From positions 6,819 through 70,818 of the forward strand of contig UQBM01000008.1 in assembly GCA_900539265.1 (NCBI GenBank): DNA of 64,000 bases, in the 5' to 3' direction. Numbering within the stretch: position 1 is the stretch's first letter; each line of letters starts with the position of its first letter. The notes beneath the pieces are model-generated. The model saw only the letters and a list, made by a program, of their open reading frames with translations, was not told the origin of the DNA and did no database searches. Shown here piece by piece: positions 14,743-25,016 of the stretch. This DNA is from an uncultured Mollicutes bacterium (GTDB lineage: Bacteria; Bacillota_I; Bacilli_A; ML615J-28; CAG-313). The translations under genes were made by a program, and so were the position numbers.

Positions 14743-16671
14743 TTATCTTACTATTGCACCACTTGGTATTTCCTTTACTTCTAATACTTCTAATTTATTA
14801 GCACTACTAGCACAAAGAATCATTCCATTGGATTCAACACCTCTAATCATTGATGTTTCTAAATTTTGTACTACAACTACTTTTTTTCCAATCAAATCAT
14901 TAGGACTATAAAATTGTGCAATTCCTGATACAATTTGTTTAATTTCGTTACCAATTTTAATTTGTGAAACAAGTAGTTTATCAGCATTAGGATGTTTTTT
15001 ACATTCAATAATTTCTCCAATAACCATTGAAACTTTAGAAAAATCATCAATATTTATCTTTTTGACTTCTTCTTTGCTTTGCAAATTTTTCAGTTTTTCT
15101 TGTTCTTTAAAATAATTTAATTCTTTTTCCATATCAAGCCTTTGAAATAATTTTTCTTCTAGAAAAACCTTATCACTTGAAAATTTTTCACCAAAAACTA
15201 ATTGATCTAATCGCATACTAGTATTTATTTTTCCAAGTGAAACCAAAATTTTACTTGATGTTTCCACTAAATATGGTGCTATTAAAATTGCAATAATCCG
15301 TAATGATTCTGCTAGATGATACATTACACTTTCAAGTTCTTCCTTTTTATTATCATCTTTTGCAAGTACCCAAGGAGCAGTCTCATCAATATACTTATTG
15401 GCTCTTTTAACCAATTGCCAAGTTTCACCAATTCCATCTTGAATTCTAAATTTATCAAAGCATTCAATGGTTTTAGTAATTGCCTTATTTGCAACCTCAC
15501 AAAGAGATTGTTCATATTCACCAAATTTCAGTGTATCTTTGTGCGGAACAATTCCGTCACAATATTTATTTATCATAGAAATACTTCTACTAACTAAATT
15601 ACCTAAATCATTAGCAAGTTCAAAATTATATCTTTCAATAAAACGTTCATAACTAAAAAGACCATCATTACCAAGTGGCAATTCTTTTGCTAAATAATAT
15701 CTAACCGCATCAATGCCAAAACGATTAATTAAATCCATTGGGTATACCGCATTCCCTTTGGATTTGGACATTTTACCCTCTTTAGTTAAAATCCAACCAT
15801 GAACATAAAGTTTAAAACGAATAGGAATATCTAGTGCCATTAACATAATCGGCCAATAAATTGCATGAAATCTTAAAATATCCTTTCCTACAACATGGCA
15901 AACATTATCATTGTTAAGCCAAAACTCCTGATATAATTGATCATCACTAGTTCCATAACCAAGAGCTGTCAAATAATTAAATAAAGCATCAATCCAAACA
16001 TAAATAACATGTTTAGGGTTAGAAGGAACCTGAATACCCCATTTAAAAGAGGTTCTACTTACACATAAGTCCTCTAATCCTGATTCAATAAATGAAATAA
16101 CTTCATTTTTTCTAGTTTCTGGGCAAATAAAATCTGGATGATTTTTAATATATTCTAGAAGTCTTTTTTCATATTTTTTTAAACGTAAAAAATAACTTTC
16201 CTCTGATACAAGTTTGGTTGGTTTTCCACAATCCGGACAAGTGTCATTTTCTCCGAGTTGAGTTTTCGTAAAAAATGTTTCACAAGAAACGCAATAATTA
16301 CCACTATATGAACCAAGATATATATCATCATTTGCAAGTAATTGTTCGAAGACTTTTGCGACAATTTCCTCGTGCTTTTTATCTGTTGTTCTAATAAAAC
16401 CATCATAATCAATATGCATTACTTTCCATAGTTCTTTAGTTTCTAAGGCAACTTTATCTACAAAAGTTTGTGGATTCATTTTGGCTTTTGATGCTGCTTC
16501 TTCTATTTTTTGACCATGTTCATCCATTCCAGTTAAATAAAAGGTTTTTCTTCCCATTTGTCGATTAAATCTTGCATAAACATCACATGCAACTGTGGTA
16601 TAACTATTACCAATTTGAACCTTTCCACTAGCATAATAAATGGGTGTTGTTACATAGCATTTTTTACACAT
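14743..16671 (-). CDS. metG: Methionyl-tRNA synthetase with C-terminal tRNA-binding domain
   Basis: 642 residues. The Rossmann catalytic core holds YLTGMDEHGQKIEE, a four-cysteine zinc knuckle (CVSC and CPDC, near residues 127-150), YVWIDALFNYLTALGY and the KMSKS loop in EGKMSKSKGNAVYP. The HIGH motif is changed to QIGN at residues 19-22. The C-terminal 100 residues are an OB-fold Arc1p-like tRNA-binding domain (IDDFSKVSMVIGEIIECKKH through MILCAS). The ribosome binding site is AGGAGG, 5 bases upstream of the ATG. Confidence 0.96.
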   Translation of the reverse strand: MCKKCYVTTPIYYASGKVQIGNSYTTVACDVYARFNRQMGRKTFYLTGMDEHGQKIEEAASKAKMNPQTFVDKVALETKELWKVMHIDYDGFIRTTDKKHEEIVAKVFEQLLANDDIYLGSYSGNYCVSCETFFTKTQLGENDTCPDCGKPTKLVSEESYFLRLKKYEKRLLEYIKNHPDFICPETRKNEVISFIESGLEDLCVSRTSFKWGIQVPSNPKHVIYVWIDALFNYLTALGYGTSDDQLYQEFWLNNDNVCHVVGKDILRFHAIYWPIMLMALDIPIRFKLYVHGWILTKEGKMSKSKGNAVYPMDLINRFGIDAVRYYLAKELPLGNDGLFSYERFIERYNFELANDLGNLVSRSISMINKYCDGIVPHKDTLKFGEYEQSLCEVANKAITKTIECFDKFRIQDGIGETWQLVKRANKYIDETAPWVLAKDDNKKEELESVMYHLAESLRIIAILIAPYLVETSSKILVSLGKINTSMRLDQLVFGEKFSSDKVFLEEKLFQRLDMEKELNYFKEQEKLKNLQSKEEVKKINIDDFSKVSMVIGEIIECKKHPNADKLLVSQIKIGNEIKQIVSGIAQFYSPNDLIGKKVVVVQNLETSMIRGVESNGMILCASSANKLEVLEVKEIPSGAIVR

Positions 16672-16707
16672 TTAATACCTCCTAAAATGGTCAATTTTAC
16701 TTGTCAC

Positions 16708-16716
16708 ATTATAACA
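16708..16716 (-). promoter_or_regulatory. Extended -10 promoter of metG
   Basis: TGTTATAAT on the minus strand, an extended -10 element 37 bases before the metG start. No good -35 box is visible at the right distance. Confidence 0.55.
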
Positions 16717-16745
16717 CATTCTAGTTTTTTTATAAAGAAAAATGA

Positions 16746-18722
16746 TTAAACGATTTTTTGCTTTTTCTTTTTTATTACAATTCTTACAATAATCATAATA
16801 ATAACAAAGACTAATAAAGCAGAAACTATAATTACTACCTCTAAATAATTATTGACATAACAACTAGCATCATCTTTACAACCAATAATATTATCTTCAA
16901 TTACTTCAAAATCAAGTGATAAGCTTCTTTCATGACCTATAGCATCTTTTACTTTAATATATAATTCATGTTTACCAATTTCAACCTTTCCTCCTAAATA
17001 TTCTTTATCATCAAGCAAAACAATAAGTTCATAGTTATCAAAATTTTCCACAATCTCATATTCTATTTTATCCATTTTAATATATTTTTGCTCATTTTGG
17101 ATATTCTTAACAATAATTTGTGGAGCAATGGTATCAATTACATTAACGTTTTGTCTTACTCCCTCACTTCGATTATTAAAAGTATCAATACCAATATAAA
17201 CAATATACCCTTTTTTTCCTCTTAACATTAATTCATCAAATTGTTCTTTATTTACCAATTCATCATCAATATAATAATTTTTTTCTAATCTACAAGGATA
17301 TTTAAAATTATCACTAATAATTACTAATTGCTCAAAGTTATTACTATTATAATCAACATCATTAACTGTAACATCACTTACTACAATGTTTGGCCTTATA
17401 GTGTCAATAACTTCAATGATGGCTTGAAAAACTGTTGTTTTATTCATACTTTTATCTATTGCAAAATATGAAAAAGTAATATTAGTACCAATTTTCAAAA
17501 TTTCTTTTAACTCTTCATAACTATAATTATTATATTCACCAAAATCGAAAACTACTTGAGGATTATGATCATAATTATCAGAAACAATAAAATTACTTAA
17601 TAAATCAAAAGTATCAATCTCAGTATCATTAATTACTAATTTATCAACCTCATTGATTAATGGTGCTGAAGTATCTATAATGTTGATTTCTATTAATTCA
17701 GTACTCGTTTCATTTTTACTTGTATCCTTCGCAACAAATTTAAGATATCCTTTTTGATTTGAATAAAGATATGTTTTAAAATTTTCTAAATCTTTGATTT
17801 CTTCTAATTTTTCATCATAATATTTTACCGTGATATCTAAATAAGTATCATAATTATCACTAACATTAATATAGTCAAAATAATTGGTTGTAGTAATTAA
17901 ATTATCCTCTATTGTAATATTAGAAGGATAGTCAATTATAGGAGCTATTTTATCTACCACTGAAACAGCTTTTGATAATACAACATAATCAGCTGCTTTT
18001 TTATCATAAATACCAATATGAACTGTCTTTAATCCAATAATCATTGTATCTATTTGTTTTTCAATCAAATACTCATATTCATCAATTTCTCGATTTAATA
18101 TTTTAATATCTTTTTTAAAATCTGGCACCTCACTATAAACATTAAGTTCATAACTTTCAATTCCCCAATTTATTTTAATTTTTTCGCGATGATACAAATT
18201 ATAATTAATAATCTGATCTTTTACATCAAATAAATAAACGCTAATTCCCATATTTTCATAATTATCCATTGTAAAATAATTATAAATATCATCAATTGGT
18301 CTTTTGACTTTTAGTTGTAGATTACAAATATTATTTTTATAACTCGAAAAATAACCTTCACTAATATTTTCATCTTTAATAAGCCTTAATCTTAAATAAC
18401 TATTATCAACATAATCATTAATAATATCATTTGTAAACACTGATGAAGATGAAAAATAAAAATATCTATTATCAACCATTAATGGTTCAAAATACTCTTC
18501 TTTAATTTTAATTTGCAATTTTACTTCACTTAATGAAGCAAATTGATCTAAATTTATATTTATATTTACTATATCACCAACATTATAAGTGGTTTTATCA
18601 AAAACTAAATATAAATTGGCATTGCTATTGGCAAACGAAGATGGATATTTTAATATTGAAGTCATCATTATTATAATAAATGATGCTACTATAATAACTC
18701 TTTTTAATTTCACTTTATTCAT
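16746..18722 (-). CDS. Large surface protein with cohesin-like and repeated Ig-like domains
   Basis: 658 residues from the ATG at 18722; the in-frame GTG further up lies inside the ribosome binding site. A signal peptide (about 1-32, ending SSFANSNA) is followed by a beta-rich region starting LYLVFDKTTYNVGDIVNINI, which resembles cohesin or dockerin-partner modules. Four Ig/HYR-like repeats follow, each opened by a D-x-x-x-P motif: VVDKIAPIID, IIDTSAPLIN, VIDTIRPNIV, VIDTIAPQII. A C-terminal helix (EVVIIVSALLVFVIIMIIV) with a lysine-rich tail anchors it; no LPXTG motif. Probably an adhesin or envelope scaffold; the specific role is unknown. Confidence 0.75.
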   Translation of the reverse strand: MNKVKLKRVIIVASFIIIMMTSILKYPSSFANSNANLYLVFDKTTYNVGDIVNININLDQFASLSEVKLQIKIKEEYFEPLMVDNRYFYFSSSSVFTNDIINDYVDNSYLRLRLIKDENISEGYFSSYKNNICNLQLKVKRPIDDIYNYFTMDNYENMGISVYLFDVKDQIINYNLYHREKIKINWGIESYELNVYSEVPDFKKDIKILNREIDEYEYLIEKQIDTMIIGLKTVHIGIYDKKAADYVVLSKAVSVVDKIAPIIDYPSNITIEDNLITTTNYFDYINVSDNYDTYLDITVKYYDEKLEEIKDLENFKTYLYSNQKGYLKFVAKDTSKNETSTELIEINIIDTSAPLINEVDKLVINDTEIDTFDLLSNFIVSDNYDHNPQVVFDFGEYNNYSYEELKEILKIGTNITFSYFAIDKSMNKTTVFQAIIEVIDTIRPNIVVSDVTVNDVDYNSNNFEQLVIISDNFKYPCRLEKNYYIDDELVNKEQFDELMLRGKKGYIVYIGIDTFNNRSEGVRQNVNVIDTIAPQIIVKNIQNEQKYIKMDKIEYEIVENFDNYELIVLLDDKEYLGGKVEIGKHELYIKVKDAIGHERSLSLDFEVIEDNIIGCKDDASCYVNNYLEVVIIVSALLVFVIIMIIVRIVIKKKKQKIV

Positions 18723-18869
18723 AATTTTTCTTTTCACCTCATATAATATAAGTTACAAAATACGATTAAATAACTTTGTTTTAATATTATAACTTATATA
18801 GTATACCTTTTTTGATGAAAAAAGAAGAAAGCTAAAAATATTTAATACAAAAAAACATTTGTTTAATTT

Positions 18870-18909
18870 AAAATTAAAAACTGATTAACATTTAATGTTA
18901 ATCAGTTTT
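18870..18909 (-). terminator. Terminator of pfkA
   Basis: Perfect 15-bp stem (AAAACTGATTAACAT at 18877-18891 with its complement at 18895-18909), 3-nt loop, followed by a T-rich tract on the minus strand. It starts 8 bases after the pfkA stop. Confidence 0.9.
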
Positions 18910-18916
18910 AACTATT

Positions 18917-19885
18917 TTAAGATATCGTTGTTGTAAGTTCTTTATAACCTTTAAACATCTGCTTTTTCATTGTAAGAGCTTCTTCAATGGGGGTTGCTAC
19001 AACTTCATTATTAAAAACACCCATACATTTACCACCCTCACCTTTTAATAATTCTTCAACTGCAGCAATTCCAAGTCGACTTGCTAGTACTCTATCAAAT
19101 GGGGACGGAGAACCTCCTCTTTGAACGTGTCCTAAAATAGTAGCTCTTGAATCAAAACCAGTATATTCTTGAATTTGTTTAGCAAGTTCACGAACATCAG
19201 TTATATGTTCCGTTATAATAATCAAAACATGTCGACTTTTATGATTTTGACATTTTTTTACCGTTTTTATTACCTCTTCTAAACTAAAACCTGTTTCTGA
19301 GGTTATAACTAAATCAGCTCCTGTTGCTAAAGCCGCTGCATAAGCAATATCACCACAATATCTACCCATAACCTCAACAATTGAACAACGTTGATGAGAA
19401 TTTGAAGTATCTCTTAATTTATCAATTGCATCAACTGCAGTATTAACAGCTGTATCAAAACCTATAGTAAATTCACTTGAAGCAATATCATTATCAATTG
19501 TACCTGGAAGGCCAATACAATATAAACCCATTTTAGAAAGTTTTAAAGCCCCACGATAGGTTCCATCACCACCAATAGCAACCAATGCATCTATACCTCG
19601 ATTTTTCAATTGCTCTAAAGCAATTTGAGCAACTTCATCTTTACTAAATTCTGACAAACGAGCAGAACCTAAAATAGTACCACCACGATTTATAATATTA
19701 GTAACAGTATCACGCGTCATTGGAAAAATTCGTCCTTCAACTAGACCTTTATATCCATCTTCAACACCAAAAACTTCTAAACCTTCATGAATTCCCGCAC
19801 GAACAACTGCTCGAATTGTTGCATTCATACCAGGAGCATCACCACCCGAAGTTAGTACAGCAATTTTCTTTATTTGTTTTTCCAT
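18917..19885 (-). CDS. pfkA: ATP-dependent 6-phosphofructokinase
   Basis: Commits fructose 6-phosphate to glycolysis. 322 residues from the ATG at 19885, which follows GGAGG and matches the usual 319-residue length; the open frame extends 14 codons further without support. Motifs: VLTSGGDAPGMNATIRAVVR near the start, GGDGTYRGA (glycine at this position indicates ATP rather than pyrophosphate as donor), and PGTIDNDI with the catalytic aspartates. The R-RGGSPSPFDR effector and substrate region is near residue 245. It is next to the glycogen operon, which draws on the same hexose phosphate pool. Confidence 0.96.
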   Translation of the reverse strand: MEKQIKKIAVLTSGGDAPGMNATIRAVVRAGIHEGLEVFGVEDGYKGLVEGRIFPMTRDTVTNIINRGGTILGSARLSEFSKDEVAQIALEQLKNRGIDALVAIGGDGTYRGALKLSKMGLYCIGLPGTIDNDIASSEFTIGFDTAVNTAVDAIDKLRDTSNSHQRCSIVEVMGRYCGDIAYAAALATGADLVITSETGFSLEEVIKTVKKCQNHKSRHVLIIITEHITDVRELAKQIQEYTGFDSRATILGHVQRGGSPSPFDRVLASRLGIAAVEELLKGEGGKCMGVFNNEVVATPIEEALTMKKQMFKGYKELTTTIS

Positions 19886-19935
19886 TGTAAGCCTCCATAA
19901 TTTTTTTAAATTACAGTTTATTTTCACATTGCATA

Positions 19936-19965
19936 ATTATACTACATTTTGTCAAAAATCAACAA
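19936..19965 (-). promoter_or_regulatory. Predicted promoter of pfkA
   Basis: TTGTTG at 19960-19965 and TATAAT at 19936-19941 with an 18-bp spacer on the minus strand, immediately before the end of glgP. Confidence 0.6.
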
Positions 19966-19975
19966 ATATTTGCTT

Positions 19976-22402
19976 TTATTTTACTGGTTTTAAATACCAA
20001 ATTTTATCTGCATATTCTTTTATACTGCGATCTGCTGCAAATCTTCCTGCCTCACTAATGTTGACAAGTGCCATTTGATTAAAATGTTTTTTATTTAAAT
20101 ATGCTTCATCCATCTTTTGATGAACCTTCATATAATCCTCAAAATCAGCAAGACACATATAACGATCTGCTATACCACTTGAGGTTAATAAATAATTAGC
20201 AATATTTTCAAAACTCTTTCCAGCAAAACCTTTTTTTAGGGTATTAATAATTCCTCTTAATTCTTTATTACTATTATAAAAATAAGTTGAATTATAACCT
20301 GTTTTCCATAAATCATCTACTTCTTTAGCACTCATGCCAAAGATAAAAATATTCTCATCACCAACAGCATCACAGATTTCAACATTAGCTCCATCCATAG
20401 TACCAAAAGTTATTGCCCCATTAATCATAAATTTCATATTACTAGTTCCACTAGCTTCATATCCCGCAAGTGATATTTGTTCGCTAATTTCGCTTGCTGG
20501 CATTAAATATTCTGCTAAAGTAACACAATAATCCTCAATAAAAACAACATTTAACTTTTCCTTCATTTTAGGATTCATTGAAATATCTTTAGAAATATAA
20601 TTGATTAATTCAATTATTTCTTTAGCAAGGTAATATCCTGGAGCTGCCTTAGCACCAAAGATAAAAGTTTGTGGTGTCATTTTAGTCTCTGGATTTTCTT
20701 TTAATTGATTGTATAAACTAATTATTTTTAAAACGTTTAAAAGTTGTCTTTTATATTCATGAAGTCTTTTGACTTGAACATCAAATCTTGAACTTGGATC
20801 TAAAATAATTCCTTGTTTCTTATAAATCATATTAGCAAAATCACATTTATTTAAATATTTAATACGACCAAGTTCATCAATAATTTTATCGTTATCGTAA
20901 TATGATAAAAATTTTCTTAATTCACTTGCATCTTTATACCAACCATGACCAATTGTATCATCTAATAAATTAGATAATCGTGGATTAGATTGATGTAACC
21001 ATCTTCTATGAGCAATTCCATTAGTAACATTAGTAAATTTTTCAGGAGTTAATTGATAATAATCACTAAAAATACTTCTTTTAATTATATCACTATGAAG
21101 CGCTGACACACCATTTACTTTGTAACTAGCAATTACACTTAAATTAGCCATCTTTATATAATTATTAGAAATAATGGCCATTCTATTTATTTTATCCCAA
21201 TCACCAGGATAAACATTCCATAAATTTGTCGTATATCTACGATTAATTTCTTGTAAAATTTTATAAATTCGAGGAATTGTTTTTTGAACTAAATCTTCAC
21301 TCCAACACTCTAAAGCTTCAACTAATACAGTGTGATTCGTATAAGCCACTGTTTTAGTTACAATTTCCCATGCCTCATCCCATTCTAATTCATAATCATC
21401 CATCATAATACGCATTAATTCAGGAATACAAATAGCAGGATGTGTATCATTGATATGAATGGCAGCATAATTTGGCAATGTATGTAAATCACCATAACGT
21501 TTAATATGATCATGAATAATATTTTGAATTGAAGCACTAACCAAAAAATACTGTTGTTTTAATCTTAAAGTTTTCCCTTCATAGTGATTATCTGATGGAT
21601 ATAAAACCTTTGATATTAATTCAGCTTCTTGATTTTCCATAATTGCTTTCATATAATCACCTTGTGAAAAAGACTTCATATCAAATTCATTTGCATTACG
21701 AGCCTTCCAAAGTCTGAGGGTTGATACAGCATTACTACTACCACCTGAAATTAGTAAATCATACGGCATTGCTTCAACAATTTTCGAATCATGGTATTCA
21801 ACCTTCATTTTACCATCTTTTTGATATTCACTAACCCAACCACCAAATCTAACCTTTAGAAGGCGATCACTTCTCGGTACTAGCCACACTTCACCACCTG
21901 GTAGCCAAACATCTGGCATTTCTGTTTGCCAACCATTAACAATTTTTTGTTTAAATAAACCATATTCATAACGAATAGAAAAACCTGTTGCTGGATAATC
22001 TAAAGAAGCAAGTGAATCCATAAAACAAGCTGCTAAACGTCCAAGTCCACCATTTCCTAGTCCTGCATCATTTTCTTGTTCATATAATTCATCCAAATCA
22101 AAACCATATTCTTTTAAAACTTCACGATATACATCAACAATGCCAAGATTATAAAGATTTGTTTTTAAACTTCTTCCAACTAAAAACTCCATACATAAAT
22201 AATAAATTCGTTTTGATTTTTGTTCCTTAACTTTACGATTAAATTGTTTCTTTTTTTCTAGTAAAATGTCTAAAACGGACATACTAACGGCTTTATACAT
22301 TTGATCAATACTAGCATCACTTGGCGTAACCCCAAAATAGCTTGCTAGTTTCTCCTCTAAATGCATCTTCGTATTGTCAATTTCTATTTGCTGTTTGGGC
22401 AT
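19976..22402 (-). CDS. glgP: Glycogen phosphorylase
   Basis: 808 residues, full length for GT35. It releases glucose 1-phosphate from glycogen ends using pyridoxal phosphate. The PLP segment EASGTSNMKFMINGAITFGT holds the Schiff-base lysine near residue 660; NGGLGRLAACFMDSLASLDY is near 118 and the glucan-binding HINDTHPAICIPELMR near 325. It is the last gene of the glgB-glgC-glgD-glgA-glgP run, 10 bases after glgA. Confidence 0.97.
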   Translation of the reverse strand: MPKQQIEIDNTKMHLEEKLASYFGVTPSDASIDQMYKAVSMSVLDILLEKKKQFNRKVKEQKSKRIYYLCMEFLVGRSLKTNLYNLGIVDVYREVLKEYGFDLDELYEQENDAGLGNGGLGRLAACFMDSLASLDYPATGFSIRYEYGLFKQKIVNGWQTEMPDVWLPGGEVWLVPRSDRLLKVRFGGWVSEYQKDGKMKVEYHDSKIVEAMPYDLLISGGSSNAVSTLRLWKARNANEFDMKSFSQGDYMKAIMENQEAELISKVLYPSDNHYEGKTLRLKQQYFLVSASIQNIIHDHIKRYGDLHTLPNYAAIHINDTHPAICIPELMRIMMDDYELEWDEAWEIVTKTVAYTNHTVLVEALECWSEDLVQKTIPRIYKILQEINRRYTTNLWNVYPGDWDKINRMAIISNNYIKMANLSVIASYKVNGVSALHSDIIKRSIFSDYYQLTPEKFTNVTNGIAHRRWLHQSNPRLSNLLDDTIGHGWYKDASELRKFLSYYDNDKIIDELGRIKYLNKCDFANMIYKKQGIILDPSSRFDVQVKRLHEYKRQLLNVLKIISLYNQLKENPETKMTPQTFIFGAKAAPGYYLAKEIIELINYISKDISMNPKMKEKLNVVFIEDYCVTLAEYLMPASEISEQISLAGYEASGTSNMKFMINGAITFGTMDGANVEICDAVGDENIFIFGMSAKEVDDLWKTGYNSTYFYNSNKELRGIINTLKKGFAGKSFENIANYLLTSSGIADRYMCLADFEDYMKVHQKMDEAYLNKKHFNQMALVNISEAGRFAADRSIKEYADKIWYLKPVK

Positions 22403-22412
22403 ACCTTTTCAC

Positions 22413-23873
22413 CTATTTTTCTAAAATTTCCTCATACATCCTAATATATTGCTTAGCTGATGTACTCCATCCAAAATCTTTATTCATAACCATCTCCACT
22501 TGTTTACTCCAAAGATCTTTATTTTGGTAATCATTTAAAGCTCTTAAAATTGTCTTTAACATATCACAAGCATCAAATCCACAGAATGTATAACCATTTC
22601 CATTACTGAAAGAAAAATCGCGAATACTATCCTTTAATCCACCAGTTTCTCTAACAATTGGAATTGAACCATATCGAGATGCAATCATTTGTGATAAACC
22701 ACAAGGTTCTGATTTAGATGGCATTAAAAAAATATCACTTGATGCATAAATTTTTCTTGATAAATCTTGATTAAAAGCAATAATTACTCTCAATTTATTT
22801 TTATGTCGATATTCTAAATCCTTAAAATATCCCTCATAATAAGGATCACCTGTACCAAGTAAAACAAACTGAACCTTTTGGGTAAGTAAATCTTCAAAAA
22901 TATCCTTTACTAAATCTAATCCTTTATGTGAAACTAGTCTTGATACCATTCCAATCATTGGTATATCTTTATCTACTGGTAAATCTAACATATTTTGAAG
23001 TTCTTCTTTATTCTTTAATTTTGCCTCGATAGTTTTTTTATCATAATTTTCAAATAAAGCTTTATCTTTAGCAGGATTATAAAAAACTTTATCAATACCA
23101 TTTAAAATTCCCTTTAATTTTCCTTCACCTTTAACTCTTACAGTCTCGTATTCTAATCCATGGGCAAATTCTTTTTGTAAGATTTCTTCAGCGTAAGTAG
23201 GACTAACCGTCGTAACAAAATTAGCTGCCTCCATTGCACCTTTCATAATATTAACTTTTCCTAAATATTCAAGTAAATATCCATCATTAAATGAAAGACC
23301 AAAAACATCTTCAATAATATCTTGATCATATGCGTATATTCCTTGATATTCAATATTATGAATAGTGAAAACAGTTTTTACTTTTGTAAAACGACTATCG
23401 TGATAATAAAGCGTTCTAAGATATATTGGAAGCATTCCCGCTTGCCAATCATGCACATGAATAATATTAGGAATTTCATCTATAAAAATCATAACATCGA
23501 TTGCTGCTTTGCTAAAGAAAGCAAATCTTTCAGCATCATCAAAATAACCATAAAAATTATCACGTTTAAAATAATACTCATTATCGATAAAATAATATTT
23601 TACACCATTTTCTTCATATTTAAAAATTCCACAATATTGATTTCTCCACGAAAGTTTTGTTGTAGTTTGTCCAATATAAACAAGTTTATTTTTATATGCT
23701 TGATTAAGTTTAGCATAAAGTGGTAAAATAACACTTACCTCAAATTCACCTTTTGCATTTTTTAAAATTCTTTTCGGTAATGAGCCAATAACATCACCAA
23801 GACCACCAGAAGCAAAAAATGGTTGTGCTTCACTTGCCACAAAAAATATTTTTTTTACTTTATTTTCGCCCAT
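22413..23873 (-). CDS. glgA: Glycogen synthase (ADP-glucose)
   Basis: GT5 enzyme of 486 residues. The ATG at 23873 is chosen because AAGGAGG is 7 bases upstream; a TTG two codons earlier is too close. The N-terminal donor loop is ASGGLGDVIGSLPK rather than KTGGL. The C-terminal half carries IGMVSRLVSHKGLDL and the catalytic E-x7-E segment in SKSEPCGLSQMIASRYGSIP. It elongates alpha-1,4-glucan using the ADP-glucose made by GlgC/GlgD. Confidence 0.95.
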   Translation of the reverse strand: MGENKVKKIFFVASEAQPFFASGGLGDVIGSLPKRILKNAKGEFEVSVILPLYAKLNQAYKNKLVYIGQTTTKLSWRNQYCGIFKYEENGVKYYFIDNEYYFKRDNFYGYFDDAERFAFFSKAAIDVMIFIDEIPNIIHVHDWQAGMLPIYLRTLYYHDSRFTKVKTVFTIHNIEYQGIYAYDQDIIEDVFGLSFNDGYLLEYLGKVNIMKGAMEAANFVTTVSPTYAEEILQKEFAHGLEYETVRVKGEGKLKGILNGIDKVFYNPAKDKALFENYDKKTIEAKLKNKEELQNMLDLPVDKDIPMIGMVSRLVSHKGLDLVKDIFEDLLTQKVQFVLLGTGDPYYEGYFKDLEYRHKNKLRVIIAFNQDLSRKIYASSDIFLMPSKSEPCGLSQMIASRYGSIPIVRETGGLKDSIRDFSFSNGNGYTFCGFDACDMLKTILRALNDYQNKDLWSKQVEMVMNKDFGWSTSAKQYIRMYEEILEK

Positions 23874-23897
23874 GTTCAATCCTCCTTATGATTTTTA

Positions 23898-25013
23898 TTA
23901 AACCATTGTATTTTTTCCAAGATAATATGGAATTTTTTCACAACCTGATAAATTATTACGATTACGAATTGTAACATTTTTATCCGTAATTACATAATTT
24001 AATTTAACATTGTCACCAGTAATTGTATCTTGCATTAAAATTGAATTTTTAACAATCGTGCCTCTACCAATTTTTACTCCTCTAAATAAAATACTATTGA
24101 TAACTGTTCCTTCTATTTCACAGCCATCAGCAATAAAACTATTTTCAACTTTAGCATTAAAGCCATATCTAGTTGGAGCCGAATCCCTTACCTTAGTATA
24201 AACACGATGATTTTTATTTCCAAACAAAGCATCTTTAGTTTCATGATTTAAAAGAGCCATATTATATTTGAAATAATTTTCCATTGAATTAACGTGTAGA
24301 TAAACACCTTTATGTTCATACCCATAGATTTTTAAACTTTTAATATTATTAAAGATTAAATCTCGGTGGAATGATTCCATTCCTTGTGAAATTGCTTCTT
24401 CTAATAGACCTTGTAACAATCTTCTATTCATTATGAACATATTAATACATGAATTCGTAATTGTACCAATCTTTGATTTTAAATTCGCTTTTGTTATTCT
24501 TCCCTCTTCATTCAAGATAAAATTCATATTTTTTTCTAAGTCTTTTTCACATTTTCCATGTCGATATAAAATCGTTATGTCAGCACTTTTATTAAGATGG
24601 AAATCAAAAATTTCATTGAAATCTATTATATTAGCACTATCACAATCCATTAATACTACTAATTCTTCCTTTTGATTTTCAATAAATCCTTTTATACTAA
24701 TTAAAGCTTCCAACCTACTTGTATATAAAGTATCTATTTTATAATTACCAAAAGGTGGAAAGATGACTAAACCTCCATTTCTTCTTGAAAGATCCCAATC
24801 TTTTCCCGAACCTAAATGATCCATTAATGATTGATAATTTTTTTGTGCTAAAATGCCAACATTATCAACTCCAGCATTTACAAGATTTGATAAGGCAAAA
24901 TCTATTAACCGGTATCTACCGCCAAAAGGAATAGAAGCTGAAGTTCTTTTTCGTGTTAATTCATCAATTGTTTCATTATGTATATTCGAAAATATTATGC
25001 CTAATGCTTTCAT
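23898..25013 (-). CDS. glgD: GlgD, regulatory paralogue of ADP-glucose pyrophosphorylase
   Basis: 371 residues: a nucleotidyltransferase domain followed by a left-handed beta-helix (ENSFIADGCEIEGTVINSI onward). It aligns with GlgC but the N-terminal loop is GIIFSNIHNETIDELTRKR instead of the catalytic GGxGxRL, so it is probably inactive by itself. In Firmicutes GlgD forms a mixed tetramer with GlgC and raises its activity. It lies 3 bases from the end of glgC. Confidence 0.92.
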   Translation of the reverse strand: MKALGIIFSNIHNETIDELTRKRTSASIPFGGRYRLIDFALSNLVNAGVDNVGILAQKNYQSLMDHLGSGKDWDLSRRNGGLVIFPPFGNYKIDTLYTSRLEALISIKGFIENQKEELVVLMDCDSANIIDFNEIFDFHLNKSADITILYRHGKCEKDLEKNMNFILNEEGRITKANLKSKIGTITNSCINMFIMNRRLLQGLLEEAISQGMESFHRDLIFNNIKSLKIYGYEHKGVYLHVNSMENYFKYNMALLNHETKDALFGNKNHRVYTKVRDSAPTRYGFNAKVENSFIADGCEIEGTVINSILFRGVKIGRGTIVKNSILMQDTITGDNVKLNYVITDKNVTIRNRNNLSGCEKIPYYLGKNTMV

Positions 25014-25016
25014 AAA

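Noticed and set aside
23322..23726. 134-residue plus-strand frame opposite glgA
   Set aside because: Ile- and Lys-rich antisense frame with no ribosome binding site inside a clear glgA; typical of AT-rich antisense sequence.
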